From positions 372,001 to 436,000 of the forward strand of contig NZ_AUHU01000003.1 in assembly GCF_000423345.1 (NCBI RefSeq): a stretch of DNA of 64,000 bases, in the 5' to 3' direction. Positions 27,202 to 37,400 of this stretch are shown piece after piece (the first letter of the stretch is position 1; every line of letters begins with the position of its first letter). The notes under the pieces were generated by a model that had not been told where the DNA came from, made no database searches, and was given only the letters and a program-made list of their open reading frames with translations. This stretch comes from Marinimicrobium agarilyticum DSM 16975. Lineage in GTDB: Bacteria > Pseudomonadota > Gammaproteobacteria > Pseudomonadales > Cellvibrionaceae. The translations under genes and the position numbers were made by a program.

Positions 27202-29034
27202 ATGGCCGATTTTGCTCGACATCTCGCTGAGTACACCACTTTCCAGGCATTTGTGAATTGCTATCTGCGCGAGGTGGATCCCGGGCAGTGGCTGTGTTCG
27301 GATTCGCCGCAAACCCGGGCGCTGTTGCCCCAGACGTTGCTCACCGGGAAATCCCTTCTGCAGCTTCATCTGCCTCGCCAGGACGTCACCCTCTGGTTTC
27401 TGGTCAGTTACCGTTCGCTCGCCGGTCGCCATCGCATTGAAGCGGCGTTCTGTCGGCACTCGGCGGGGTTTCAGACCGGGCAGCTCAAGCAGGAGGGCTT
27501 CTGGAGCACCCTGTTGCTGTTGGTCAAGGAGCTGTTCCATGAGCGCGGCGGGCATGCCGGTGCGGGGTTGAAACACCGCCAACTGGAATTGACCCACCGC
27601 CTGACCGACAGCCTGCAGAACACCATCCGCTATCTGGAAGCGCGCTGGCAGACGCCCTACCGCGCGCCGGATCATTTCAACAGTGCGGAACAGAGTCTGC
27701 TACTCGGACATTGGTTGCACCCCACGCCCAAAAGCCGACAGGGCATTCTCGATTGGCAGCATGAAATGGTCACGCCGGAATTGCAGGGGCAGTTTCAGTT
27801 GCACTATTTCGCGGCCCATCGGGATCGGGTGGAGCAGCAGTCGCTGCTGGCCTCGGAGGCCGAGGTGCTGCTGCGCGAGGCGCTTCAGGTCAGCGATCAC
27901 TCGGTGGGGGTGGCCCCCCACGAGGTTCTGATTCCCGTGCATCCGCTCCAGGCGCACTGGCTGATGGCGAGACCTCACGTCAAGGCGTGGATGGACGCCG
28001 GCGAGCTGCGCTACCTGGGTCCACTCGGTCACACCTTCTCTGCTACTTCCTCCGTGCGCACGGTCTACCACCGGGACGCGCTCTGGATGTACAAGGTCTC
28101 GCTGCCGGTGAAAATCACCAACTCCTTTCGGCAGAACAAAGTCCATGAACTGCGGGCGGGCGTGTTGATGGCGGGGCTCATGAAGAACCTGCGCTTTTCC
28201 GAGCGTTTCCCCCGCTTTCAGGTGATCAGTGATCCCGCCTACTTAACGTTGCGCCACCCCGACGGTGCGGAGAGCGGGTTTGAAACCGTGCTTCGCGATA
28301 ACCCGTTCGATGCGGCCTCCGGGCGGAACGTGTACTGCCTGGCGGCCCTGCTGCAGGACGCCTGGCACCCGGAGCAGGAGCGTTCGGTGTTGTCCGAACT
28401 TCTGCACCGGCAGGCCACCCGGGAAAAGCGCTCAGTGCAGGCGGTGGGTGCGGACTGGTTCGAGGCCTATTGGCAGTGCGCCGTGGAGCCCTGCCTGGTG
28501 CTGTTCGATCACCACGGCATTGCCCTGGAAGCACACCAGCAGAACAGTCTGCTGAGATTGAACGACGGTTACCCGGAAACCTACTACTACCGGGACAACC
28601 AGGGCTTCTACCTGGACGAGCAGCAGCGAAATAAACTGCTGGGTTGGCAGCCGCAATTGAGCCCGGACAGCGAACTGTTTTATCCCTCTGCCAGCATTAT
28701 GGACCGCTTTGGTTACTACCTGTTGGTGAATCAGGTGTTCGCCGTGGTTTATCGCTTCGGCGCGGATGGCATTCTTAGCGAGGACCGCTTGCTCGAACGC
28801 CTGCGGCACAAACTGGATAACTTGCGGCTGACACTTTCCGGCAGTGGTCGGGCGCTGATAGAACGCTGGTTGACCCAAACCCAGCTGCCGGCCAAAGCCA
28901 ACCTGCTGACCCGGGTGGAAGACATTGACGAGCTGGAAGCGGACCTGGAGTTGGCCGCCTACACAAGCATCGACAACCCGCTGTGCTCCGCGAGCCACGC
29001 AGCCACGGCCCTCAGGGAGGCGGCTTATGTCTGA
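27202..29034 (+). CDS. asbA: Petrobactin biosynthesis NIS synthetase AsbA
   Basis: IucA/IucC-family, NRPS-independent siderophore synthetase that condenses citrate with spermidine, the first petrobactin assembly step. The 610-residue protein is the family length. It carries AEQSLLLGHWLHPTPKSRQG near residue 155-175 (ATP site), IPVHPLQAHWL, TSSVRTVYH, VKITNSFR and ALEAHQQNSLL, which match AsbA residue for residue in these blocks. It is a type A-like enzyme. GAGGAACC precedes the ATG. First gene of asbABC(DE)F under the Fur-covered promoter. Its 3' end overlaps asbB by 8 bases. Confidence 0.93.
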   Translation: MADFARHLAEYTTFQAFVNCYLREVDPGQWLCSDSPQTRALLPQTLLTGKSLLQLHLPRQDVTLWFLVSYRSLAGRHRIEAAFCRHSAGFQTGQLKQEGFWSTLLLLVKELFHERGGHAGAGLKHRQLELTHRLTDSLQNTIRYLEARWQTPYRAPDHFNSAEQSLLLGHWLHPTPKSRQGILDWQHEMVTPELQGQFQLHYFAAHRDRVEQQSLLASEAEVLLREALQVSDHSVGVAPHEVLIPVHPLQAHWLMARPHVKAWMDAGELRYLGPLGHTFSATSSVRTVYHRDALWMYKVSLPVKITNSFRQNKVHELRAGVLMAGLMKNLRFSERFPRFQVISDPAYLTLRHPDGAESGFETVLRDNPFDAASGRNVYCLAALLQDAWHPEQERSVLSELLHRQATREKRSVQAVGADWFEAYWQCAVEPCLVLFDHHGIALEAHQQNSLLRLNDGYPETYYYRDNQGFYLDEQQRNKLLGWQPQLSPDSELFYPSASIMDRFGYYLLVNQVFAVVYRFGADGILSEDRLLERLRHKLDNLRLTLSGSGRALIERWLTQTQLPAKANLLTRVEDIDELEADLELAAYTSIDNPLCSASHAATALREAAYV

Positions 29035-30862
29035 AGCAGCCCCCTCGCCCAACGTTGAAGCGGAACCGCCGGTCGTTCCTGAAACGCCCGCCGAGCGCGT
29101 GTTCCGCCAGGCCCTGGAAGCGGCACTGTTCGAGGGCTTGATCGACTATGTATTGGTGCCGGCGGAGAAAACGCTCTGGGAAACCCTGTATTTCAGTCTG
29201 GGTCGTCATGATTACCGCTGCGCCGGTCGGCTGCGCGGGTTTGGTCGGGTGCGTTTGAACACGGCCACGCTGTCCCGGGTTCACGCGGTACCCTCGGCGG
29301 TCGCACCCGAAGAGATGTTGCCACTGTTGTTGGACGCCTTGCCAGGCGACGAGGAAACCCGCCGGCGTTTTGAGCGGGAACTGGTGCAAACCCGGCAGTG
29401 GTGCGAGTGGAACGAGCGGCATTTACCACCCTTGGATGAACGCCGTTGTCTGCCTCTGGCGCAACTGGAAATGGCAATGCGCGAAGGCCACCCCTACCAC
29501 CCCTGCTTCAAGGCCCGGATCGGTTTCAGCGAAAGGGACCACCAACAGTACAGTCCCGAGGCGGGCACGCCCGTGCGCCCCCACTGGATCGCCGTGCCGC
29601 GCGAACAGGTGGTGACCGCCGGCGCCGCGTCCCGGGCTGACACTTTTTGGCGCAACGAACTGGGCGATGCCGGTTACCAGAACCTTCTAGAAAGAGCGCG
29701 GGTTCGCGGGCTCGATCCCGAGTCGGTGACCTACGTACCGGTTCACCCCTGGCAGTGGCAAATGTACTTGGCGCAGCGGTGCCAGAAGGCGCCCATTCAA
29801 GCCGTAGACCTGGGCCAGCCGGGCGATGAGTATTGGGTCAGTCAGTCGGTGCGCACACTGATGAATCGCACCCACCCCGAAAAAGCCGACCTCAAGTTAC
29901 CGCTGGGTATCGTCAACACCTCGGCGCCGCGCCACCTGCTCAGTCACGGTATTGAATCCGGGCCGCGTTTATCCCGATGGATCGCGGAGACGGTCGAGCG
30001 CGATCAATTTTTTCAGAAACACCCGCTGGTGATTTTGCGCGAATACGCGGGGCTGCGGGTAGCGGATGCGTCGGCCCATCCGGACGACGATCCGGAAGTC
30101 TGTGGCTTCGGTGCGCTGTGGCGTGAGAGTCTGATCGCCCGACAAAAAGCGACCGAACGAGCCGCGCCGCTGATGGCGCTGGCACTGATCGAAGCCGATG
30201 GCAGGCCCTTTATCGACCTTTGGGTGCAGCGCTACGGTCTGGAAGCGTGGCTTCGCCAACTGTTCCGTACGCTGATTCTGCCGGTATGGCATTTGGTGGC
30301 CCGGCACGGCATCGCGCTGGAGGCCCACGGGCAGAATACCCTTCTGCTTCATGAGAACGGCTGGCCAGTGCGCGTGGCGGCGCGGGATTTTCACGAAAGC
30401 GTCGAATACGTTGAGGACTTTCTGGCTGAGCCCGACAGGGCGCCCGCCTTTTCCCGGGAAGCGCGCTACGCCCACGCCAAGCCCAACCAGTATTACTGGA
30501 TGACGTCGGTGGAAGCGCTGCGGGAACTGGTGATGGATACGCTGTTTGTTTTCCATTTATCCGAGCTGGCGCTGCTGTGCGAAGAACACTATCGCTTGCC
30601 CGAGAGCCGGTTCTGGTCCCTGGTGGCCGAGTGCCTGGAGGGCTACCGCAATGGGGGCCACTGCCGCCAGGAGCGACTCGATCTCCTGGGCTATCAGTCC
30701 CCCATGATTCAAGTGGAATCCCTGCTGCGCAAGAAACTGTGTTCCGGTGCCGATGAATATCACCACCGGGTGTTTAATCCTCTGGCGCACGCCAACCAAC
30801 CATCGTTTTCTCACAAACACGCTTACCCAAAAGAGGTGCCTCATGCTGTTTTACCTCGATGA
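29027..30862 (+). CDS. asbB: Petrobactin biosynthesis NIS synthetase AsbB
   Basis: Second IucA/IucC-family synthetase (611 residues). In petrobactin assembly it acylates the second carboxyl of citrate with spermidine/3,4-dihydroxybenzoyl-spermidine. Motifs include GHPYHPCFKARIGFS, YVPVHPWQWQMYL, SQSVRTLMNRTHPEKADLKL in segments, and HGIALEAHGQNTLLLHENGWP with FHES. The ATG at 29027 follows GGGAGG and lies within the last codons of asbA. The longer open frame upstream is asbA sequence in another frame. It overlaps asbC by 20 bases. Confidence 0.92.
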   Translation: MSEAAPSPNVEAEPPVVPETPAERVFRQALEAALFEGLIDYVLVPAEKTLWETLYFSLGRHDYRCAGRLRGFGRVRLNTATLSRVHAVPSAVAPEEMLPLLLDALPGDEETRRRFERELVQTRQWCEWNERHLPPLDERRCLPLAQLEMAMREGHPYHPCFKARIGFSERDHQQYSPEAGTPVRPHWIAVPREQVVTAGAASRADTFWRNELGDAGYQNLLERARVRGLDPESVTYVPVHPWQWQMYLAQRCQKAPIQAVDLGQPGDEYWVSQSVRTLMNRTHPEKADLKLPLGIVNTSAPRHLLSHGIESGPRLSRWIAETVERDQFFQKHPLVILREYAGLRVADASAHPDDDPEVCGFGALWRESLIARQKATERAAPLMALALIEADGRPFIDLWVQRYGLEAWLRQLFRTLILPVWHLVARHGIALEAHGQNTLLLHENGWPVRVAARDFHESVEYVEDFLAEPDRAPAFSREARYAHAKPNQYYWMTSVEALRELVMDTLFVFHLSELALLCEEHYRLPESRFWSLVAECLEGYRNGGHCRQERLDLLGYQSPMIQVESLLRKKLCSGADEYHHRVFNPLAHANQPSFSHKHAYPKEVPHAVLPR

Positions 30863-32129
30863 TCACGCTTACGAACAACGCGATCTGGACAATCGCTGGG
30901 CGGCGTTGGAATCCCAGTCGGCACTGGCTTCCGCCCGGCGCATCGCGGTGTGCACTCACGATCGTTTCGAATGGCTGGCGATGGCGTTGTACGCCCGTCG
31001 GCACGGTCTGTCGGTGGCGCCGCTTCATCCGGATACACCGCTCGCGGCAGCATTGGATAAAGCCGCTCAGCTCGAGTGTGACACGCTGATCTGGCAGAGC
31101 TCGAATAATCTTCATCGGCTGGAACCGACGGAGGCGCCCTCGGGGACCTTGATTCAGTTCAGTTCCGGAACCACCGGCGAGCCCAAGCGCATTGAGCGTA
31201 CCTGGGAGGAGATTGATACCGAGATCGAGCATTACAACCGGGCGCTGAATCTGTCCCCGGAGGTGGTGCCGGTGGTGGCCTGTTCGGTCACGCATTCCTA
31301 CGGTCTGATTTGCGGGGTCATGGCCTCCATGGCGCGCGGGGCTGTGCCGCATATCGTTACCGGCTGGAACCCCAAACACCTGCTTAGGACCCTGCGTCAG
31401 TACTCCAAACCCATGCTTTACAGCTCGCCGTCCTTTATCAAAACCTTGTTGATGCTGTGGCCGGGAGACCAGCCCCTTTACGGCGTTATGACGTCCGGCA
31501 GCGTGATGCCGCGAGCCTGGTTCGAGACCTTGACCAAAAAAACGGTCAACGTCTGGCAGCAGTACGGCTGCTCCGAGGCCGGCTGTGTCGCCATCGCCCG
31601 TCAGCCGGTGGACGCCGATGTGATGGGCAACCCCCTGGGGCACTGTGAATTGCAGGCGGGACGGGATGCGGATGCACCGGACGAAGTGGTGATTCAACTG
31701 GGCGAGCGACAGGTGCGCACCGGCGACGCCGGTTACCTGGATGCCAATGGCGCGTTGCGGTTTTGCGGTCGTCTGGACGACACCATTATTTCCGCCGGTC
31801 TGAATGTGTATCCGCAGGAGGTGGAGGACGCGCTTCTGACCCACTCGGGGATTCATGACGTGGTGGTCTTCAAGCTTCCGGATGCGCTGGCCGGGGAGCG
31901 GGTAGCGGCGGTGTATACCGGCGACGCCTCTTTGACCGACCGGGAGCTGCGCTCGCTGTATCGCGAGCGCCTGGCGACGTATCAGTGGCCCACCTGGGTT
32001 CGGCATTTGGACCGGATTCCGCGTATGCCCAATGGCAAAGTCAGCCGCCGGGCGCTTGCCGCGCGCTTTGCGGCGGAGGGAAACAATGTGATGGAAGAGA
32101 GCGGCGAATCGCGCCAGGGGGTGGCCTGA
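30843..32129 (+). CDS. asbC: 3,4-dihydroxybenzoate-activating AMP ligase AsbC
   Basis: Adenylate-forming enzyme that loads 3,4-dihydroxybenzoate onto the AsbD carrier. The 428-residue protein has IQFSSGTTGEPKRIERTW as its P-loop (A3) motif, WQQYGCSEAG as A5, VRTGDAGYL as A7 and GRLDDTIISAGLNVYPQEVEDAL as A8, then MPNGKVSRRAL with the C-terminal lysine (A10). That is a complete ANL enzyme, slightly short at the N-terminus as in AsbC. ATG 30843 follows AGAGG. The open frame starting upstream overlaps asbB. Substrate follows from cluster context. Confidence 0.88.
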   Translation: MLFYLDDHAYEQRDLDNRWAALESQSALASARRIAVCTHDRFEWLAMALYARRHGLSVAPLHPDTPLAAALDKAAQLECDTLIWQSSNNLHRLEPTEAPSGTLIQFSSGTTGEPKRIERTWEEIDTEIEHYNRALNLSPEVVPVVACSVTHSYGLICGVMASMARGAVPHIVTGWNPKHLLRTLRQYSKPMLYSSPSFIKTLLMLWPGDQPLYGVMTSGSVMPRAWFETLTKKTVNVWQQYGCSEAGCVAIARQPVDADVMGNPLGHCELQAGRDADAPDEVVIQLGERQVRTGDAGYLDANGALRFCGRLDDTIISAGLNVYPQEVEDALLTHSGIHDVVVFKLPDALAGERVAAVYTGDASLTDRELRSLYRERLATYQWPTWVRHLDRIPRMPNGKVSRRALAARFAAEGNNVMEESGESRQGVA

Positions 32130-32130
32130 T

Positions 32131-33405
32131 ATGACAGCCGTTGCCAACAGTGAGTTTGTGGGCCAAGTACGACAGTTGCTGGCGGTTCATCTGCCGCGTC
32201 TGCCGTTGGATGCGGTTACGCCCGAAGCGCACCTGACGTTCGACCTGGGGATGGACTCGGTGGAACTGATGCAGTTGCTGGTCTTGCTGGAAACCGAAGC
32301 CGGCTATGCCATTCCTGAGCATGCGCTCGACCCCGACCAGCTGCAAACCCTCGCCGATTTGGAGCGATTGATGACCAGCGCTTCAGAGCCGGCGGATACC
32401 GTCGGAGAGCCCGAGCTTGATGTGAAAGTGCACTGCGTTGTCAGTTGCTTGTGCCATCCGGTCAAACGGGCGGGACTCGATCATCGTCCCTTTTATTTTG
32501 GCGTCTGGGATGCGGAAGTGTTTGTCGATGAACACGCCCGTTTGCGGTATCACGCGGACGATGTCGATCACGGCTTTTTCTTTTCGTGGTTCGAGCGGCT
32601 TTATGGAGCAAGGATTGAACCCTGGTACGACCACAGCCTCAGTAAATCCCGAAACATAGACGCACTCGAAGCCCGGATGCGCCAGCGGAAGTCGTGGGAA
32701 TACCTGATGGTCATGCTCGATCTGTATCGCCTGCCGGAACGGGAAAACCGGTTTCAACTGAACCCCTTCCCACATTACGTACTGCTGGAAGACAGCGTGC
32801 GGAGCGATCAGGTATGGATGTGGGACCCGGACTTCCGCTGGGAGGGCACGCTGGATCGCCGACGCGTTATGCACGCGGTCGAATCGCCGGCGGTGGCCGG
32901 TGGCTACATCCTCAACGTGCGCGACTTGCACGAGCCTGAAGCGGAGGCGGTGGCCGCCTACTTTGAAGTCTGCTTTCAACCCACCCTGAATGGCCTGACC
33001 CACTCCGTGGAGCAAATCATTCAACAGCATCTGCCTGGCGAGGGAACGCGAGAACCGTCCGCATTGGGTGCGGCGCTGGCGGAGCTGCCCGTTCTGGCAA
33101 TACGTAAATACGCCTATGAGCACGGGCTGGCCTATTTCTGGCGTGCGTTGGGCCGCTCCGCCGACGAGTTTGAGCAGTGGTGTGATGTAATTGAGGCTCT
33201 GGTGAAAGGTTACGAGCAGCTGCTGTACCAGGCCAATAAATGGGCGATGACGCAAAAGCCCGAGGACCTGGCGGCGCTGTCCAACGCCGTGGCCTGGCAA
33301 AACGAAAGGGAACATCGCATTAAGCGCGCGCTGTTTCTGGCGTACAACGAGTGGCGCCAACGCTGTTTATCTTCCAGTCCGACGCCGGAGGTGGCCACCC
33401 TATGA
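32131..33405 (+). CDS. asbDE: Fused aryl carrier protein and condensing protein (AsbD-AsbE)
   Basis: A 424-residue fusion. Residues 1-90 are an acyl carrier protein with the phosphopantetheine serine in FDLGMDSVELMQLL (S43), equal to AsbD. From about residue 97 (VKVHCVVSCLCHPVKRAG, DHRPFYFGVWDAE) it matches the DUF6005/AsbE family, which transfers 3,4-dihydroxybenzoate to spermidine or its citryl conjugate. The later blocks (WEYLMVML, FPHYVLLED, ADEFEQWCDVIEAL) extend to the C-terminus. In Bacillus anthracis these are two separate genes. The next gene's ATG overlaps this stop (ATGATG). No linker stop codon or frameshift separates the two parts. Confidence 0.87.
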   Translation: MTAVANSEFVGQVRQLLAVHLPRLPLDAVTPEAHLTFDLGMDSVELMQLLVLLETEAGYAIPEHALDPDQLQTLADLERLMTSASEPADTVGEPELDVKVHCVVSCLCHPVKRAGLDHRPFYFGVWDAEVFVDEHARLRYHADDVDHGFFFSWFERLYGARIEPWYDHSLSKSRNIDALEARMRQRKSWEYLMVMLDLYRLPERENRFQLNPFPHYVLLEDSVRSDQVWMWDPDFRWEGTLDRRRVMHAVESPAVAGGYILNVRDLHEPEAEAVAAYFEVCFQPTLNGLTHSVEQIIQQHLPGEGTREPSALGAALAELPVLAIRKYAYEHGLAYFWRALGRSADEFEQWCDVIEALVKGYEQLLYQANKWAMTQKPEDLAALSNAVAWQNEREHRIKRALFLAYNEWRQRCLSSSPTPEVATL

Positions 33406-34235
33406 TGCATTTGTCCTTGTGTACCATCAGCTTTCGTCATCACCTGGTTTCTCTGCCGGAGTTGGCGACCTTCGCCGCCCGCTCCGGCCTGGATGGCATT
33501 GAACTCTGGGCCGCGCACGCGCGCAGCCTTCGCTCCCAGCCGGCGTTGAACGGCCGGTGGCTGGACGCCATGAACCTCGACGTCTCCATGCTTAGCGACT
33601 ATCTGCCCTTTACCGGTTCCCCGCGCAAGGGCGAAGAGAAACTGGAAGATCTGTGTGAAATGGCCGAACACTGGAACACGACGAAGTTGCGAATTTTCGC
33701 CGGTAAAAAAGCCAGTGCTGATAACTCGTCGCTGGAAGTGCAGTCACTGGTATCGAGAATGCGGGACTACTGCCAGCAGGCCCATGAGTCGGGTCGCGAT
33801 CTGTTGATCGAAACTCATCCCCACACCCAGGCCGACACCATCGGCTCCACACTGGAGCTGTTGAACGCCGTGGATCACCCGGCCCTGAAGATCAACCTTG
33901 ATGTGTTGCACATCTGGGAAGCGGGTGAAGACCCGATCAAGGCCTGGCATAGGCTCTCGCCCCATGTCCACCATCTGCACTTCAAGAACATCAGCCAACG
34001 ACAACACCTGCCGGTATTTGCCCCGGAAAACGTGTATTCGGCGGCGGGCTCTCGCGAGGGCATGGTGCCCCTGTTTGAAGGTGCCTATAACTTTGCCGGC
34101 TTTATCGAAATGCTACCCCGCGACCGGGTTCACAGCGCCTCTCTGGAATGGTTCGGCCACGACCCCTACGGCGTCCTCGCCGAAGACAGCCAGCAGATCC
34201 GGCGCGTCCGGGCTGGGCGCCTGTGTGAAGCGTAG
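33402..34235 (+). CDS. asbF: 3-Dehydroshikimate dehydratase AsbF
   Basis: Makes 3,4-dihydroxybenzoate (protocatechuate) from 3-dehydroshikimate for petrobactin. A TIM-barrel protein of 277 residues. It opens HLSLCTISFRHHLVSL, then has GLDGIELWAAHARSL, LRIFAGKKAS, LLIETHPHTQAD, KINLDVLHIWEAGEDP, HFKNIS, SAAGSREGMVPLFEGAYN and ASLEWFGH, the AsbF set with its metal-binding Glu, Asp and His positions. The start is one of two adjacent ATGs (33402 or 33405) after GGAGG. The TAG stop lies in the GTAG foot of a REP element, so the C-terminus may have been altered by that insertion. Confidence 0.93.
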   Translation: MMHLSLCTISFRHHLVSLPELATFAARSGLDGIELWAAHARSLRSQPALNGRWLDAMNLDVSMLSDYLPFTGSPRKGEEKLEDLCEMAEHWNTTKLRIFAGKKASADNSSLEVQSLVSRMRDYCQQAHESGRDLLIETHPHTQADTIGSTLELLNAVDHPALKINLDVLHIWEAGEDPIKAWHRLSPHVHHLHFKNISQRQHLPVFAPENVYSAAGSREGMVPLFEGAYNFAGFIEMLPRDRVHSASLEWFGHDPYGVLAEDSQQIRRVRAGRLCEA

Positions 34236-34266
34236 GTCAGGTAAGGGCGTGAGCCCGCCACCTGAC
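34232..34266 (+). repeat. REP element at the end of asbF
   Basis: GTAG foot, stem GTCAGGT, loop region AAGGGCGTGAGCCCGCC, stem ACCTGAC. This is the layout of classical GTAG-foot REPs. The foot supplies the TAG stop of asbF. The remaining bases to 34424 contain no gene that I can see. Confidence 0.8.
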
Positions 34267-34424
34267 AAACAAACCCTGGGCGTCGTATTGTGAACCACCG
34301 CACAAAAGCCATTTTTTTTGAGGCGTGGCGCATTTTTCTGCCTACAAAGCCGAAAGGACTCGCTAGACTTCGGCTCGTTGAGTGATTCCGCGTCGCCATT
34401 GGCGGCGAAATCATTCGGAGATTG

Positions 34425-37400
34425 ATGGACGCCAAGGACAGTCATTACGGACCTATGAAACACATTCTTCGCCTCCCCAGGACCGGGCAGCAATACAAGC
34501 TGGTTTCCAGCACCGCCCAACCCTCCCAAACGCCCACCCAACGGCCCTTGCAACTGAGCGAGCGACAGCAGAGCACCCTGCTTGCCGAAGTGGAAGTCAT
34601 GCCCCCGAGCAACTGGGCGCAATTGTGGGAGGCGGTCAAACCCGCCAACAAGCCTCCCCTGGCGGATGCCCCCAGCGTAAAAGCCGCTCTGGCCGAATTG
34701 TTGAAAAGCCAGCAACTGCGCTGGCTTTCCCACAACCCCACCGAAGAACTGAAAAAAGCCAAAGGCACCCGCGGCAGTCAGCCCATTCAGGGCAAGCTCG
34801 AGAAGGCGGCTTATGGCGGCACCCACTCCGGTCAGTCGGTGGACTCTGCTGCTCCGGAGGCAGGCGACGCGGGTGGTGACGACGCCACGCCGGTGGGAAA
34901 GTCACCTGCAAAAGACGGTACGCCCCCGGTCAAGGAGTGCGCCACCGAAGGTGAACCCATCAGCATGATCTCCGGGGAAGAGCTGCTGCAACTGACCGAT
35001 GCTCGCCTGCCGGGGCCCATGCCGTTGGACTGGACCCGCACCTACCGCAGCTCCCAATGTCAGGATGTGGGGCTGGGGGCGGGCTGGACCCACACCGGCT
35101 GTGAAACGCTCACCCTGAGTGAAGACCAGGCCTATTACCGCGATGCGGACGGCCGTGACATCTCCCTGCCACTGCCCGAGATAAAACAGACCAGCCGACA
35201 CTGGTCCGAGGGCCTGGCCCTGGAGCGCGTCTCCGAGACCGGCTTTCTTCTGCGTCAGGAAGGCCAGTGGACCAAACGCTTTGCCGCGCGTGCCGCACAT
35301 CGAGACACGCTATTACTGGTCCAACTCCAGCACCCCGCCTATCGTCCGGAGAAGGTGGTGTTGGGCGAGCGGGAGCCCGAACGGGGCTTCGCCATCAATC
35401 TTCGCTACAGCGCCGCCGGGCGCCTGCAGGCGTTTGAAGGCAACTGGGGCAAAAGCCTGGAGTTGACCCGGGACGCCTCTCACCGTGTCACCGGGCTAGC
35501 GTTGGTGGATGGCGCCAGCGGCCGGCAAAAAACGCTGGCCCAATACCGTTACAGTGAGGAAGGCGACCTCATCGTCCACCGCAACGCGGCGGGGGCGGAA
35601 GAGCGCTATCAGTACAGCAATCACCTGATTCGGGAGCGCCAGCTCAAATCCGGGTTTCGTTTCTTCTTTGAGTGGGACGGCGACGCGCCCGGTGCCCGTT
35701 GCACCCGTCAGTGGGGCGAGCGGGGAATCTACGACTACCGCTTCGAATGGGACCCGGACCACAAGTGCAGCCGGGCCACCGACAGTCGAGGTCACACCCG
35801 GGAATACACCTACAATGACTACGGCCAGGTCGTCACCGAAACCGACCCCGAGGGCGGTCGTCATCAGTACGCCTACGACCAGGGTCGCAAGACCGCCTAC
35901 ACCGATCCGGAAGGCCGTACTACCCGATACTTCTACGATGAAGACAAACGGCCCGCCGGCCTCGAAGATGCCCTGGGCCAGCGGGTCAGCCTGGGCTACT
36001 TCAATAACCGGCCTACACGGTTCAAAGACAAAAACGGCCACCTCTGGACCCGCCGCTACGATCAGCGCGGCCTGCTCACCGAACTGAAAGACCCCTTCGG
36101 CCTGGCGACTCATTACCGCTACAACCGCATGGGGCTGTTGACCGACGTCCGTGATCCCTCGGGCAATCGGACGCAGTACCAGTGGTCACCCGCCGGCGAG
36201 CTGCTCAGCGTTACCGACCCGGACGGTCATCAGCGCCGGTTGCACCACAATGATTGGGGCCAACTGGTTCAGGTGGATATCCGCCTGAAGGGCCGCATCA
36301 AAGCCGGCTCCATTCGTTTCAGCTACACCGATACCGGGCAGCTCAGTCGTGTCGTCAGTGCGAACGGCGATACCCACAGCTATGAGTACAACAACAGCGA
36401 CCAACTCACTCGCTACAGCGACCCGCGCGGGCGCGTCACCGAGTTCAAATACGATGGTCTGAGCCAAGTGGTCGAGCGCATTGACCCGGAAGGCCATCGC
36501 CTCCAGTACGAATACGACAACGAACGCAACCTGACAGCCCTGATCAACGAAAACGGCGAGCGCTACGAATTTGTCTACGATGGCAACGAGCGACTGATCA
36601 AGGAAATCGGCTTCGACGGTCGGGTCCAGCATTACCAGTACAACGCGGCGGGCCACTTAACCCAGCACCTGGATGCGGGCGAAGTGCTCACCCGTTTTGA
36701 ACGGGACCCGCTCGGTCGCCTGCAAACCTTGAGCCGGCGCCAGATCGGCTCCGATGAGGTGCAAGAACAAACCCGCTTTGCTTACGACCCGGCCGGTCAA
36801 CTGACCGAAGCCTACAACGAACACCAGTACCTGAAGTTCGACTACAACCCCTACGGCAAGGTCACCAAGGAGCACCACTGTGACCTGAACGGCAAGCGCG
36901 AGCGCCTGCTCTCAACCGCACAAGATATTGACTTCCGTTATATCTGGCCGGGCCTGCGCAGCGGCATGACCCTGCCCGGTGGTGATGTCATCAATTACCG
37001 GTTCGATCAACAACTGCGCTGGACCGGGGCCTCGTTCAACGACCAAGTCCTGGCCGATATCGAGCGCGACCCCCTGGGCCGGGAACAGGCCCGCCACCAG
37101 GGTGGGCTGACCACCTACAGCGACTACGATCCAGCGGGCCGCCTGCTGCGCCAGCACAGCGAACGGCGCGATCAAAAGCACCCCGGCCCCATCCAGCGCG
37201 AATACGGCTACGACGCCTTCGGCAACCTCAGCCAACTCACCGACGGCCCCGACCAGCAGCGCTTTGTCTACGACCTGCTGGATCGCCTCAAACGCGTCGA
37301 AGGCACCTTCGAGGAACAGTTCCACTTTGACCCGGCGGGTAATCTGCTGGGCAAGCATGGAACCGCCCAAGGCAACCGCCTCACCCTGCAGGGCGACCGC

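Noticed and set aside
30774-32147. 457-codon open frame on the minus strand
   Set aside because: It lies opposite asbC, which has all motifs of an ANL enzyme. The minus product has low complexity rich in His, Arg and Gly and no family features. It is a GC-driven shadow frame.
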